Source of the DNA: Phycicoccus avicenniae
GTDB taxonomy: Bacteria > Actinomycetota > Actinomycetes > Actinomycetales > Dermatophilaceae
Length of the DNA: 64,000 bases
Direction: 5' to 3'
Assembly (NCBI RefSeq): GCF_018139485.1
Contig: NZ_JAGSNF010000006.1
Span: forward strand, 119,928-183,927
This document shows, in pieces, positions 1 to 7,952 of this stretch. A model generated the notes under the pieces. The model saw only the letters and a list, made by a program, of their open reading frames with translations, did no database searches and was not told the DNA's origin. The first letter of the stretch is position 1, and each line of letters starts with the position of its first letter. The position numbers and the translations under genes were made by a program.

Positions 1-2
1 TC

Positions 3-452
3 GACCCCGAGCCACGGATGGTCTTCGGAGCGAACTTCTTCCGCGAGAACGCCGCGATCATGACCTCACTCGACGACCCGAACGCACTCGACGAGTGGAA
101 CCTCCGCACGCTGCGCGCCCCGGCGACCGTCATCTCGTCCACCCTCCGGAGCACCCTGGGCTGGCCCGACGCCACGATCGAGCGGGGTGACGCCGTCGCC
201 GTGGTGCGGCGGCTCAAGGCGACCTCGGACCGTCCGCTGCGGTCGCAGGCCAGCCTGGCCCTGAACTGGTCCCTCATGGCCGCAGGTCTCGTGGACCGCA
301 TCCAGCTGACGGTCTTCCCGGTGATCTCGGCCAAGACGGGCGCCTTCCCCGTTTTCCGCGGAGCCGGGGACTTCCACCTCGAGCTGCTGGAGAGCCGGAC
401 CCTGGACGCGAACACGCAGGAGCTCGTCTACCGACCGACGCCGCGTCGGTAG
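3..452 (+). CDS. Dihydrofolate reductase-like (RibD C-terminal family) protein, 5' truncated by window edge
   Basis: The reading frame is open at the window start, so the N-terminus is missing. The visible 150 residues match the C-terminal half of the RibD/DHFR-like fold found in small actinobacterial 'dihydrofolate reductase family' proteins. Supporting stretches are the helix-strand segment containing KATSDRPLRSQASLALNWSL and the following RIQLTVFPVISAKTG..PVF, where the family reads D.L.L...PV..G.G...F. The family is predicted to be NADPH-dependent, but the substrates of most members are unknown and I do not assign one. An ATG at position 18 is internal and unlikely to be the start. The gene stands alone; about 260 bp separate it from the helicase downstream. 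Confidence 0.75.
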   Translation, partial: DPEPRMVFGANFFRENAAIMTSLDDPNALDEWNLRTLRAPATVISSTLRSTLGWPDATIERGDAVAVVRRLKATSDRPLRSQASLALNWSLMAAGLVDRIQLTVFPVISAKTGAFPVFRGAGDFHLELLESRTLDANTQELVYRPTPRR

Positions 453-712
453 CCGACCAGCGCTCCCCCTCCGCAGGAGCGAGCGGTCCCGCACGGCGAA
501 CGCCTGGCGGGATCTGCCAAGGTCACGACCGCGGCGCCTTCGCTCACCGGCAGGAGAAGCCGTACGACCTCCTCCGGAGGCCGTCGCCGAGACTGGGGCG
601 TCACACGGCAACGGCAGAGGATGCACTCGAGTCGTGCGGCGGGCCGGGTCCTCGCCGACCTGTGGACGGCGGTCGGCACGGTGTCGGCCGGGACGCCTAC
701 GGTGGAACGACC
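453..712. other. Intergenic region upstream of the helicase
   Basis: No convincing gene is present. The region holds a perfect 10-bp palindrome (CCTCCGGAGG) near 569 and a weak hairpin just after the preceding stop codon. The only clear functional signal is a -10-like hexamer just before the helicase start. Confidence 0.4.
698..703 (+). promoter_or_regulatory. -10 hexamer of the recQ-like gene
   Basis: TACGGT matches the actinobacterial TANNNT -10 consensus and lies 9 nt before the ATG at 713. There is no clear ribosome binding site, so a leaderless or very short-leader transcript is inferred. Confidence 0.45.
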
Positions 713-2845
713 ATGACGACACCAGCGCAGGCCCCCGCTCCCCCGACCGCCGAGCTCGCCGACCGGGCGCGCGTCGCGCTGCGCCGGCTCGTCGGCCGCG
801 ACGACGCCGACTTCCGCGACGGCCAGCTCGAGGCGGTCTCCGCCCTCGTCGCCGAGCACTCCCGCGTCCTCGTCGTCCAGCGCACGGGGTGGGGCAAGTC
901 AGCGGTGTACTTCGTCTCCACCGCCCTGCGCCGCGCCGAGGGGGCCGGCCCGACCGTCATCATCAGCCCGCTGCTCGCCCTCATGCGCGACCAGATCGCC
1001 GCCGCCTCCCGTGCCGGCATCCGCGCGGTGACGATGAACTCCGCGAACGCCCAGGACTGGGACGAGGTCCGGGCAGCGCTCGCCGCGGACGAGGTCGACG
1101 TCCTCCTCGTGAGCCCCGAGCGGCTCAACAACCCGCGCTTCCGCGACGAGCAGCTGCCCGACCTCGCCCGCCGCTGCGGCCTGCTCGTCGTCGACGAGGC
1201 GCACTGCGTCAGCGACTGGGGCCACGACTTCCGCCCCGACTACCGGCGCATCAAGGACCTGCTCGACGGCCTGCCCGACGACGTCCCGGTCCTCGCGACG
1301 ACGGCGACGGCCAACGCCCGCGTCGTCCACGACGTCGAGGAGCAGCTCGGCGCCGGGGGCCGACCCGTCCTCACCGTCCGGGGCGGCCTGGCCCGCGACT
1401 CGCTGCGCCTCGGCGTGCTGCGCTCGATGTCGCCGGAGCAGCGGCTCGGCTGGCTGCTCGAGCACCTCGGCGACCTCCCCGGCTCGGGCATCGTCTACGC
1501 CCTCACCGTCTCGACCGCCGAGGACGTCGCCGCGACACTCGCCGAGGCCGGGCACGCCGTCGCCGCGTACACCGGCCGCACCGACCCGGCCGACCGCGAA
1601 CGGCTCGAGGCGGCGCTGCGGGACAACGAGGTCAAGGCGCTCGTCGCGACCTCCGCGCTCGGCATGGGCTTCGACAAGCCGGACCTCGGCTTCGTCGTCC
1701 ACCTCGGCGCGCCGAGCAGCCCCGTCGCCTACTACCAGCAGGTCGGACGTGCCGGTCGCGCCACCGACCGGGCCGACGTCCTCCTCCTCCCCGGGCCGGA
1801 GGACCGCGACATCTGGCGCTACTTCGCCTCCGTGTCGATGCCCCGCGAGGACCAGGCCGCCGCCGTCCTGCGCGCCCTCGCCGAGGCCGGCCGCCCGCTC
1901 TCGACCGCCGCCCTCGAGACGGCCGTCGACGTCCGCCGCACCCGCCTCGAGCTGCTCCTCAAGGTGCTCGACGTCGACGGTGCCGTGCAGCGGGTCTCCG
2001 GCGGGTGGACCTCGACCGGCGTGCCGTGGGAGTACGACGCCGAGCGGTACGAGCGGGTCGCCACCGCCCGCCAGGACGAGCAGCAGCTCATGGTCGACTA
2101 CGAGCGCACCGACGGCTGCCGCATGGCCTTCCTCCAGGAGTGCCTCGACGACGACTCCGCGCAGCCCTGCGGGCGGTGCGACTTGTGCGCCGGCGCCTGG
2201 TACCCCACCGACATCCCGGACCGGGTCGTCGGCGCCGCCCGCGACCGGCTCACCCGGGTCGGGGTCGACGTCGACGCCCGCGCGCAGTGGCCGTCCGGGA
2301 TGGACCGGATCGGCGTGCCGGTCAAGGGACGGATCGCCGCCGAGGAGCAGGTCCGCGGCGGGCGGGCCCTCGCCCGGCTGTCCGACCTCGGCTGGGGGCA
2401 GCGGCTGCGCGAGGTCCTCGCGACCGACGCTCCCGCCTCCCCCGAGCTCCTCCGGGCCTGCGTCTCGGTGCTCGCCGGGTGGGACTGGATCGAGCGGCCC
2501 GTCGGGGTCGTCGCCGTCCCGTCCCGCACCCGACCGCAGCTCGTGTCCTCCCTCGCCGAAGGGCTCGCCGAGATCGGGCGGCTCCGACCGCTCGGCACCC
2601 TCGACCTCGTCCACGACGGGCCGACCGGCGAGATGGGCGGCAACAGCGCCTACCGGCTCACCGGGGTGTGGGACCGGCTCGCCGTCGGCCCGGACCTCGC
2701 GGCCGCCCTCGACGGGTGCCCGGGCCCGGTCCTCCTCGTCGACGACGTCGTCTCCTCCCGCTGGACGCTCACCGTCGCCGGGCGGGCGCTCCGTCGGGCC
2801 GGCGCCCCCGGGGTCCTGCCGTTCGCCCTCGCCGTCGACGGCTGA
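713..2845 (+). CDS. RecQ-family DNA helicase with C-terminal phosphoribosyltransferase-like domain
   Basis: The product has 710 residues. The RecQ motor is complete: a Walker A-like QRTGWGKS at about 56-63, DEAH at 161-164, TATAN near 198, and the motif VI segment QQVGRAGR at about 342-349. A RecQ-type zinc-binding cysteine cluster follows at about 467-494 (C..C........CGRCDLC). The last 200 residues are not a standard RecQ HRDC region. They read like a type I phosphoribosyltransferase or ComF-like domain, with VLLVDDVVSS at about 673-682 matching the PRPP loop. RecQ enzymes unwind DNA 3' to 5' using ATP. The role of the fused domain is unknown to me, and its loop reads SSRWT rather than the usual TG.T, so catalysis may be lost. 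The ATG at 713 is chosen because the motor begins soon after it and a -10 hexamer precedes it; an upstream in-frame ATG at 662 is less likely. Confidence 0.9.
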   Translation: MTTPAQAPAPPTAELADRARVALRRLVGRDDADFRDGQLEAVSALVAEHSRVLVVQRTGWGKSAVYFVSTALRRAEGAGPTVIISPLLALMRDQIAAASRAGIRAVTMNSANAQDWDEVRAALAADEVDVLLVSPERLNNPRFRDEQLPDLARRCGLLVVDEAHCVSDWGHDFRPDYRRIKDLLDGLPDDVPVLATTATANARVVHDVEEQLGAGGRPVLTVRGGLARDSLRLGVLRSMSPEQRLGWLLEHLGDLPGSGIVYALTVSTAEDVAATLAEAGHAVAAYTGRTDPADRERLEAALRDNEVKALVATSALGMGFDKPDLGFVVHLGAPSSPVAYYQQVGRAGRATDRADVLLLPGPEDRDIWRYFASVSMPREDQAAAVLRALAEAGRPLSTAALETAVDVRRTRLELLLKVLDVDGAVQRVSGGWTSTGVPWEYDAERYERVATARQDEQQLMVDYERTDGCRMAFLQECLDDDSAQPCGRCDLCAGAWYPTDIPDRVVGAARDRLTRVGVDVDARAQWPSGMDRIGVPVKGRIAAEEQVRGGRALARLSDLGWGQRLREVLATDAPASPELLRACVSVLAGWDWIERPVGVVAVPSRTRPQLVSSLAEGLAEIGRLRPLGTLDLVHDGPTGEMGGNSAYRLTGVWDRLAVGPDLAAALDGCPGPVLLVDDVVSSRWTLTVAGRALRRAGAPGVLPFALAVDG

Positions 2846-2872
2846 CACGCGCCGCCTCGAGGACCTCGCCCG

Positions 2873-3592
2873 TCAGACGTCGCCGCCGAGGTAGGCGGCC
2901 TTCACCGAGTCGTCCCCGGCGAGCTCCGCGCCCGACCCGGACCGGACGATCTCGCCGGTCTCGAGGATGTGCGCGGTGTCGGCGAGCTTGAGCGCCTGCG
3001 CCGCGTTCTGCTCGACGACGAGGACGGTCGTCCCCTGCTCGTTGATCTCCCGGATGATCGCGAAGATCTGCTGGATGAGCTTCGGCGCGAGGCCCATCGA
3101 CGGCTCGTCGAGCAGGAGCAGGCGCGGACGGGCCATGAGCGCCCGGCCCATCGCGACCATCTGCTGCTCGCCGCCGGACAACGTCCCGGCGACCTGGCGC
3201 TCGCGCTCCTGCAGCCGCGGGAAGAGCGAGAACACCCGCTCGAGGTCCTCGCGGTAGGCCGCCGACTTCCGGTCGTTGCGCACGTACGCGCCCATGTCGA
3301 GGTTCTCGCGCACGGTCATCCCGACGAACACCCCGCGCCCCTCCGGCGACTGGCTGAGCCGCAGCGCGACCCGCTCGTACGGCGGCAGCGTCGTGATGTC
3401 CTTGCCCTCGAAGACGACCCGCCCGGCCCGCACGGTCCGCAGCCCGGAGATCGTCTTCAGCGTCGTCGTCTTGCCGGCCCCGTTCGCCCCGATGAGCGAG
3501 ACGACCTGGCCCTCCTCGACCCCGAACGAGATGTCCCGGATGGCCTCGATGTGCCCGTAGTTGACGCAGAGGCCCTCGACCTCAAGAAGCAT
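2873..3592 (-). CDS. livF: Branched-chain amino acid ABC transporter, ATP-binding protein LivF
   Basis: This 239-residue ATPase is the second nucleotide-binding subunit of a Liv-type importer. It has a Walker A GANGAGKTT near residue 37, an LSGGEQQ signature, and a Walker B LLLLDEPSMGL. The short length and the SMGLAPKL stretch are typical of LivF. The start overlaps the end of livG by about 11 nt, indicating translational coupling; an in-frame ATG two codons upstream (3598) is possible. It is the last gene of the operon and ends 27 bp from the convergent helicase gene. Confidence 0.95.
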   Translation of the reverse strand: MLLEVEGLCVNYGHIEAIRDISFGVEEGQVVSLIGANGAGKTTTLKTISGLRTVRAGRVVFEGKDITTLPPYERVALRLSQSPEGRGVFVGMTVRENLDMGAYVRNDRKSAAYREDLERVFSLFPRLQERERQVAGTLSGGEQQMVAMGRALMARPRLLLLDEPSMGLAPKLIQQIFAIIREINEQGTTVLVVEQNAAQALKLADTAHILETGEIVRSGSGAELAGDDSVKAAYLGGDV

Positions 3593-4364
3593 CCTCATCC
3601 ACTCCCAGGTAGGCGGCGATGACCGCGGGGTCGTCCCGGATCTCCGCCGGGGTGCCGTCGGCGATCTTCTTGCCGAACTCGAGGACGACGATCCGGTCGG
3701 TGACGCCCATGACGAGCCGCATGTCGTGCTCGATGAGCAGGACGGTGAACCCGCGGTCGCGGACCCGCCGGATGAGGTCCATGAGCTGGGCCTTCTCCTG
3801 CGGGTTGAAGCCGGCGGCCGGCTCGTCGAGGCACAGCAGCCTCGGACCGGTCGCCATCGCACGGGCGATCTCGAGCCGGCGCTGGTCGCCGTAGGGCAGG
3901 TTCGAGGCGAGCTCGTCGGCCCGGGACGCCAGGCCCATGAACTCGAGCAGCTCCATCGCGGCCTCGTGCCCCTCGGCCTCCTCGCGGCGGTGCCTCGGGG
4001 TCCGGAACAGTGCGGACACGACCCCCGCCGAGTGGTGGACGTCGGTCCCGACGAGGACGTTCTCGAGCGCGGTCATCGCCCCGAAGAGCCGGATGTTCTG
4101 GAACGTCCGGGCGATGCCGCGCTTGGTGATCGCGTGACGCTTCAGCCCGGTGAGCGGGTCGCCGAGGAAGCGCACCTGCCCCGACGTCGGCCGGTACACC
4201 CCGGTGATGACGTTGAACGCCGTCGTCTTGCCGGCGCCGTTCGGGCCGATCATCCCGAGGATCTCGCCCTCGTCGATGTGCAGCGACACCGAGTCCAGGG
4301 CGGTGAGCCCGCCGAAGCGCAGCGTGACGTCGTCGACCTCGAGGACCTTCGTGCGCTCGCCCAT
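3582..4364 (-). CDS. livG: Branched-chain amino acid ABC transporter, ATP-binding protein LivG
   Basis: This 260-residue protein has a Walker A GPNGAGKTTAF near residue 39, the Q-loop region TFQNIRLF, a signature-like LPYGDQRRLEIARA, and a Walker B LLCLDEPAAGFNP. The long insertion after the Q-loop and the AAGFNP wording are characteristic of LivG. It pairs with LivF on the cytoplasmic face of LivH-LivM to power uptake. It begins 1 bp after livM ends and overlaps livF. Confidence 0.95.
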   Translation of the reverse strand: MGERTKVLEVDDVTLRFGGLTALDSVSLHIDEGEILGMIGPNGAGKTTAFNVITGVYRPTSGQVRFLGDPLTGLKRHAITKRGIARTFQNIRLFGAMTALENVLVGTDVHHSAGVVSALFRTPRHRREEAEGHEAAMELLEFMGLASRADELASNLPYGDQRRLEIARAMATGPRLLCLDEPAAGFNPQEKAQLMDLIRRVRDRGFTVLLIEHDMRLVMGVTDRIVVLEFGKKIADGTPAEIRDDPAVIAAYLGVDEDAS

Positions 4365-4365
4365 C

Positions 4366-5541
4366 TCAGAGCACCTCCTTCTGCGCGGACTCCCGGCCCT
4401 CGAGCTCGTCGATCTCCTCCTGCGCCGCCCGGGCCCGGATGGTCCGGCGTGGGGGCAGCAGACCCTGGGGGCGGTAGACGGGCAGGATCATGAGCGCGAG
4501 GCCGAAGACGAGGAGCCGGAAGTCGCTGAACTCGCGGAACCGCTCCGGCAGGTAGGCGACGAGCGCCCCGCCGAGGACAGCGCCCCAGCGGTTGCCCGCC
4601 CCGCCGACGATGACGGCGGCGACGAAGAGGATCGACAGCAGCAGCGGGAAGCTCTGCGGGTTGATGTACCCGCCCTGGCTGCTCGCGTAGAGCGCCCCGG
4701 ACAGCCCGCCGATGGCGGCACCGAGCGCGAACGCGAGGAGCTTGAAGCGGAACGTCGGGACACCCATGAGCTCGGCGGCGTCCTCGTCCTCGCGGGTGGC
4801 CTCCCACGCGCGCCCGACCCGGCTGTCCTTGACGAGCCGGTCCGCGACGAGGACGAGGATGAGCACGGTGAGGACGAGCCAGTAGTACGGGATCGCGCTC
4901 ACGGCGCCGAAGACGAGGAACGGGGTCTCCCGGCCGGTGTCGACGCTCGGGACGAGCCCGTCCCAGGACAGCGACGGGATCGTGAAGAGCCCACCGGTGC
5001 CGAAGGGCGGCTCCGGGTCCGGGCCGATGTTCGGCGGGTGCGGGATGTCCTTGATGCCCGCGGCCGCGCCGACCCACTCGACGTTCGTCACGGCGAGACG
5101 GATGATCTCCCCGAACCCGAGGGTGACGATCGCGAGGTAGTCCCCGCGCACCCGCAGGGTCGGCGCCCCGAGCAGAACGCCGGTGATCATCGTGACGACG
5201 ATCGCGACCGGCAGCGCGGCGAAGAACGACCAGTGGAACTGGTACGAGGTGAGCACGCCGGTCGTGTAGGCCCCGACGGCGTAGAAGCCGACGTACCCGA
5301 GGTCGAGCAGCCCGGCGTAGCCGATGACGATGTTGAGCCCGACGGCGACGAGGGCGAACGCGGCGATGCCGAACATCACCCCGCCGAAGTCGATCTGCTG
5401 GGTCGTGACGACCGGCGGCCGCACGAGCGGCAGCACGTAGAAGAACGCCGCGAGGAGCACCACGAGGGCGACCCGCGCGCCGCGCGGCATCCCCGCCCAG
5501 CGCCTGGCCATCGCGTCGAGCGCGGTCCGGACCGGTCCCAT
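4366..5541 (-). CDS. livM: Branched-chain amino acid ABC transporter permease LivM
   Basis: This 391-residue integral membrane protein has about ten hydrophobic segments and the LivM hallmark GLNIVIGYAGLLDLGYVGFYAVGAY. A further family stretch, RVGRAWEATREDEDAAELMGV, is the cytoplasmic loop that contacts the ATPases. A longer frame extends upstream into livH, but the ATG at 5541 is chosen because it overlaps the livH stop by one base (TGATG), the usual coupling in such operons. The C-terminal tail (about 20 charged residues) is cytoplasmic. Confidence 0.95.
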   Translation of the reverse strand: MGPVRTALDAMARRWAGMPRGARVALVVLLAAFFYVLPLVRPPVVTTQQIDFGGVMFGIAAFALVAVGLNIVIGYAGLLDLGYVGFYAVGAYTTGVLTSYQFHWSFFAALPVAIVVTMITGVLLGAPTLRVRGDYLAIVTLGFGEIIRLAVTNVEWVGAAAGIKDIPHPPNIGPDPEPPFGTGGLFTIPSLSWDGLVPSVDTGRETPFLVFGAVSAIPYYWLVLTVLILVLVADRLVKDSRVGRAWEATREDEDAAELMGVPTFRFKLLAFALGAAIGGLSGALYASSQGGYINPQSFPLLLSILFVAAVIVGGAGNRWGAVLGGALVAYLPERFREFSDFRLLVFGLALMILPVYRPQGLLPPRRTIRARAAQEEIDELEGRESAQKEVL

Positions 5542-6542
5542 CACGCACGCGCCTTTCCGAGGGACTCCCCGAGCAGGCCCGAGGGCCGCACGAGGAGGAT
5601 GAGGATGAGGAGCACGAAGGCGACGACGTCCTTCCACTCCGTGCCGAACAGGGCCGCCCCGTAGTTCTCCGAGACGCCGAGGAGCAGGCCGCCGACGAGG
5701 GCGCCGCGCAGGTTGCCGATGCCACCGAGCACGGCGGCGGTGAACGCCTTGACGCCGAGGATGAACCCCGCGTCCTGCCGGGTCGAGCCGATCTTCACCA
5801 TGTACAGCGTGGCCGCGGCGCCGGCCATGAGCCCGCCGAGGATGAACGTGCCACGGATGATCCGGGTCGAGTTGACGCCCATGAGGGCCGCGGACTCCGG
5901 GTCCTGGGCGACGGCGCGCATGCCGCGGCCGAAGCGGGTCCGCCGGACGAACTGGTCGAGCGCGAGCATCATGAACAGCGAGGCGAGGATCACCATGACG
6001 TCGACGTCCTTGACCCCGTACCCGCCGACCTCGAAGAGGGTCTGCGGCTGGATCGTCACCGGGTTGGAGTAGGTGTCACGCGCCTTGGCGACGTAGGCGT
6101 CGAGGTCGTCGCGCAGGCCGACCCACCCGGCGACGCGGTCGCGCAGCCCCATGAGCTCGGCGAGCGCGAACGAGGCACCGATCGCCGAGATCAGGGCCAT
6201 GAGCCGCGGTGCCTTGCGCTTCAGGAGCGGACGGTAGGCCACCCGCTCGAGGAGCATCGCGATGAGGGCCGAGACGACCATCGCGGCGACGAGCGAGAGC
6301 AGGAGCAGCCCGATGGTCTCGCCGAGGGTCTGGGTCGACGGGGTGCGGCCGTGGACGAACACGAAGACCCACGCCACCGCGAAGGTGCCGTACATGAACA
6401 CCTCGGAGTGGGCGAAGTTGATGAGCTGCAGCACGCCGTAGACCATCGTGTAGCCGAGGGCCACGAGGGCGTAGATCGCCCCGAGCGCGAGCCCGGTGAC
6501 CGTGAGCTCGACGATGTTGTTCGCGAGGAACGAGAAGTCCAA
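5541..6542 (-). CDS. livH: Branched-chain amino acid ABC transporter permease LivH
   Basis: This 333-residue permease has the family N-terminus (GLALGAIYALVALGYTMVYGVLQLINFAHSE, positions about 18-47) and the conserved GRGMRAVAQDPESAALMGV cytoplasmic loop. It forms the channel with LivM. The first gene, livK, lies 86 bp upstream, and a strong hairpin sits in that gap. The remaining liv genes follow with overlapping or abutting junctions. Confidence 0.95.
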   Translation of the reverse strand: MDFSFLANNIVELTVTGLALGAIYALVALGYTMVYGVLQLINFAHSEVFMYGTFAVAWVFVFVHGRTPSTQTLGETIGLLLLSLVAAMVVSALIAMLLERVAYRPLLKRKAPRLMALISAIGASFALAELMGLRDRVAGWVGLRDDLDAYVAKARDTYSNPVTIQPQTLFEVGGYGVKDVDVMVILASLFMMLALDQFVRRTRFGRGMRAVAQDPESAALMGVNSTRIIRGTFILGGLMAGAAATLYMVKIGSTRQDAGFILGVKAFTAAVLGGIGNLRGALVGGLLLGVSENYGAALFGTEWKDVVAFVLLILILLVRPSGLLGESLGKARA

Positions 6543-6567
6543 CGCACTCCCCTTGGGCAGAGGGACC

Positions 6568-6600
6568 CGCGGCCGGGGACGGGACTCGTCCCCGGCCGCG
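6568..6600 (-). terminator. Hairpin between livK and livH (attenuator or partial terminator)
   Basis: A perfect 13-bp inverted repeat (6568-6580 with 6588-6600, 7-nt loop) lies between the livK stop and livH. There is no U-tract. I infer that it lowers read-through or protects the livK 3' end, giving more binding protein than permease, as in other binding-protein operons. Confidence 0.6.
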
Positions 6601-6628
6601 CGTCAGTGGATGACGGGAGTGGTGCGGA

Positions 6629-7777
6629 CTACTCGATGGGGGTGGGGTTCTCGAGGTCGAGCTCGCCGCCGGTCACCATGTAGGCGTAGATCGTCGAGGT
6701 CTCGATGTCACCCTTGTCGTCGAAGGAGATCGGGCCGCTGACGCCCTCGCCCTCGTACGAGCCGATGAACTCGTTGATGGCCTGCGCGTCCGTGGCCCCC
6801 GACTCCAGCGCCGCGAAGAAGATGTTCGCCGCGTCGTAGGACTGGGTGGTGTAGAGACCCGCGGCGCTGCCCGTGGACTCCTCGACCCGGGCCGCGAAGT
6901 CCTCCGGGGCCGGGGCCGCGGGGGCGGACAGGACCGCGCCCTCGGCCGCCTCGCCGGCGACCTCGACGAACGCCGGGTCCTGAGACCCGTCGCCCGACAT
7001 GAAGGTGCCCTCCCAGCCGGCCTGGCGCAGCTGCTTCGCGAGCAGCCCGGCCTCGGTGTAGTAGCCGCCGTAGAAGACCGCGTCGGCGTCCGAGGAGGTG
7101 ACCTTCGTGACGACCGAGGACATGTCGGTCTGCTTGACCTGGATCTGGTCGTAGCCGACCTCGGCGTCGCCGAGGCCCTCACGCACGACCCCGGAGAGGC
7201 CCTTGCTGTAGTCCTGCGCGTCGTCGATGACGAAGACCTTCGTCGCGCCGACGGTGTCGAGGAGGTAGCGCGCGTCGGCCTCGCCCTGCGCCTGGTCGTT
7301 GCCGATGATCCGGTGCCACGTCGTCCAGCCCTGGTCGGTGATCGTGACGTTGGTCGCGGACGGGGAGATCGTCGGGACGCCGGACTCGAAGAAGGTCTTC
7401 CCGGTGGCGAGCGACTCCCCGGAGAAGCCGGGGCCGACGAGGCCGATGATCGTGTCGTCGCCGACGATCTGGGTGGCGAGCGCGGGCGCCTTGTCCGGGC
7501 TGCCCTGGGAGTCGAACTCCTTGAGCCCGACGGGGCACTCGGCGTCCGCGTTGTACTCCTCGACGGCCAGCTTGATGCCGTTGACCATGTTGACGCCGAG
7601 GGCGCCGGCGTCGCCGGTCAGGGCGCCGAGGAATGCGAGGTTCTGCTCCTGGCAGTCGGCGGCGGCGTTGTCGCCGCTGGCGGCCCCGTCGCTCTCACTG
7701 CTGCCGCAGGCGGCCAGCGCGAGGCTCGTCGCCATGGCGAGCGCCCCGAGGTGCCACATACGGGTGGATCGGTTCAT
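6629..7777 (-). CDS. livK: Branched-chain amino acid ABC transporter substrate-binding lipoprotein LivK
   Basis: This 382-residue lipoprotein has a signal peptide ending in the lipobox LAAC, with Cys24 the predicted lipidated residue. The mature part is a type I periplasmic-binding (Leu/Ile/Val) fold: GALTGDAGALGVNMVNGIKLAVEEYN at the start, the GLVGPGFSGESLATGKTFFESGVPTISPSATN stretch, and VFVIDDAQDYSKGL in the second lobe. It delivers amino acids, probably Leu, Ile and Val or related compounds, to LivHMGF. The ATG at 7777 is preceded by a good ribosome binding site (GGAGGG); a longer frame from 7813 lacks one. Confidence 0.95.
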   Translation of the reverse strand: MNRSTRMWHLGALAMATSLALAACGSSESDGAASGDNAAADCQEQNLAFLGALTGDAGALGVNMVNGIKLAVEEYNADAECPVGLKEFDSQGSPDKAPALATQIVGDDTIIGLVGPGFSGESLATGKTFFESGVPTISPSATNVTITDQGWTTWHRIIGNDQAQGEADARYLLDTVGATKVFVIDDAQDYSKGLSGVVREGLGDAEVGYDQIQVKQTDMSSVVTKVTSSDADAVFYGGYYTEAGLLAKQLRQAGWEGTFMSGDGSQDPAFVEVAGEAAEGAVLSAPAAPAPEDFAARVEESTGSAAGLYTTQSYDAANIFFAALESGATDAQAINEFIGSYEGEGVSGPISFDDKGDIETSTIYAYMVTGGELDLENPTPIE

Positions 7778-7816
7778 CTGCCCTCCGAGGGGGTGAAGTG
7801 CGCCTGGACGCATGAG

Positions 7817-7840
7817 ACCGGCTGCGACCCCGCAGCCGGT
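7817..7840 (-). promoter_or_regulatory. Hairpin at the predicted 5' end of the liv transcript
   Basis: A perfect 10-bp inverted repeat with a 4-nt loop (ACCGGCTGCG-N4-CGCAGCCGGT) starts about 40 nt upstream of livK. It lies directly after the predicted transcription start, so it would cap the mRNA or act as an operator. Confidence 0.45.
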
Positions 7841-7846
7841 GGCGGG

Positions 7847-7852
7847 AAGTTA
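7847..7852 (-). promoter_or_regulatory. Extended -10 element of the liv operon
   Basis: On the minus strand the sequence reads TGCTAACTT, an extended -10 (TGN-TAACTT). Transcription would begin at about 7840. No strong -35 is visible. Confidence 0.45.
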
Positions 7853-7940
7853 GCACGCAGGAGGCCCCGGTGGACACGAGTTGCCACGACACGCTGTCGA
7901 GGGTTCCGGACGCGGTGCTCGTGGTGTCCGGGCGAGCGCA

Positions 7941-7946
7941 TAGCGT
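7941..7946 (+). promoter_or_regulatory. -10 hexamer of the MFS exporter gene
   Basis: TAGCGT lies 6 nt before the GTG start at 7953, with no ribosome binding site between. This is the leaderless geometry seen repeatedly in this window. Confidence 0.55.
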
Positions 7947-7952
7947 GGGCGG

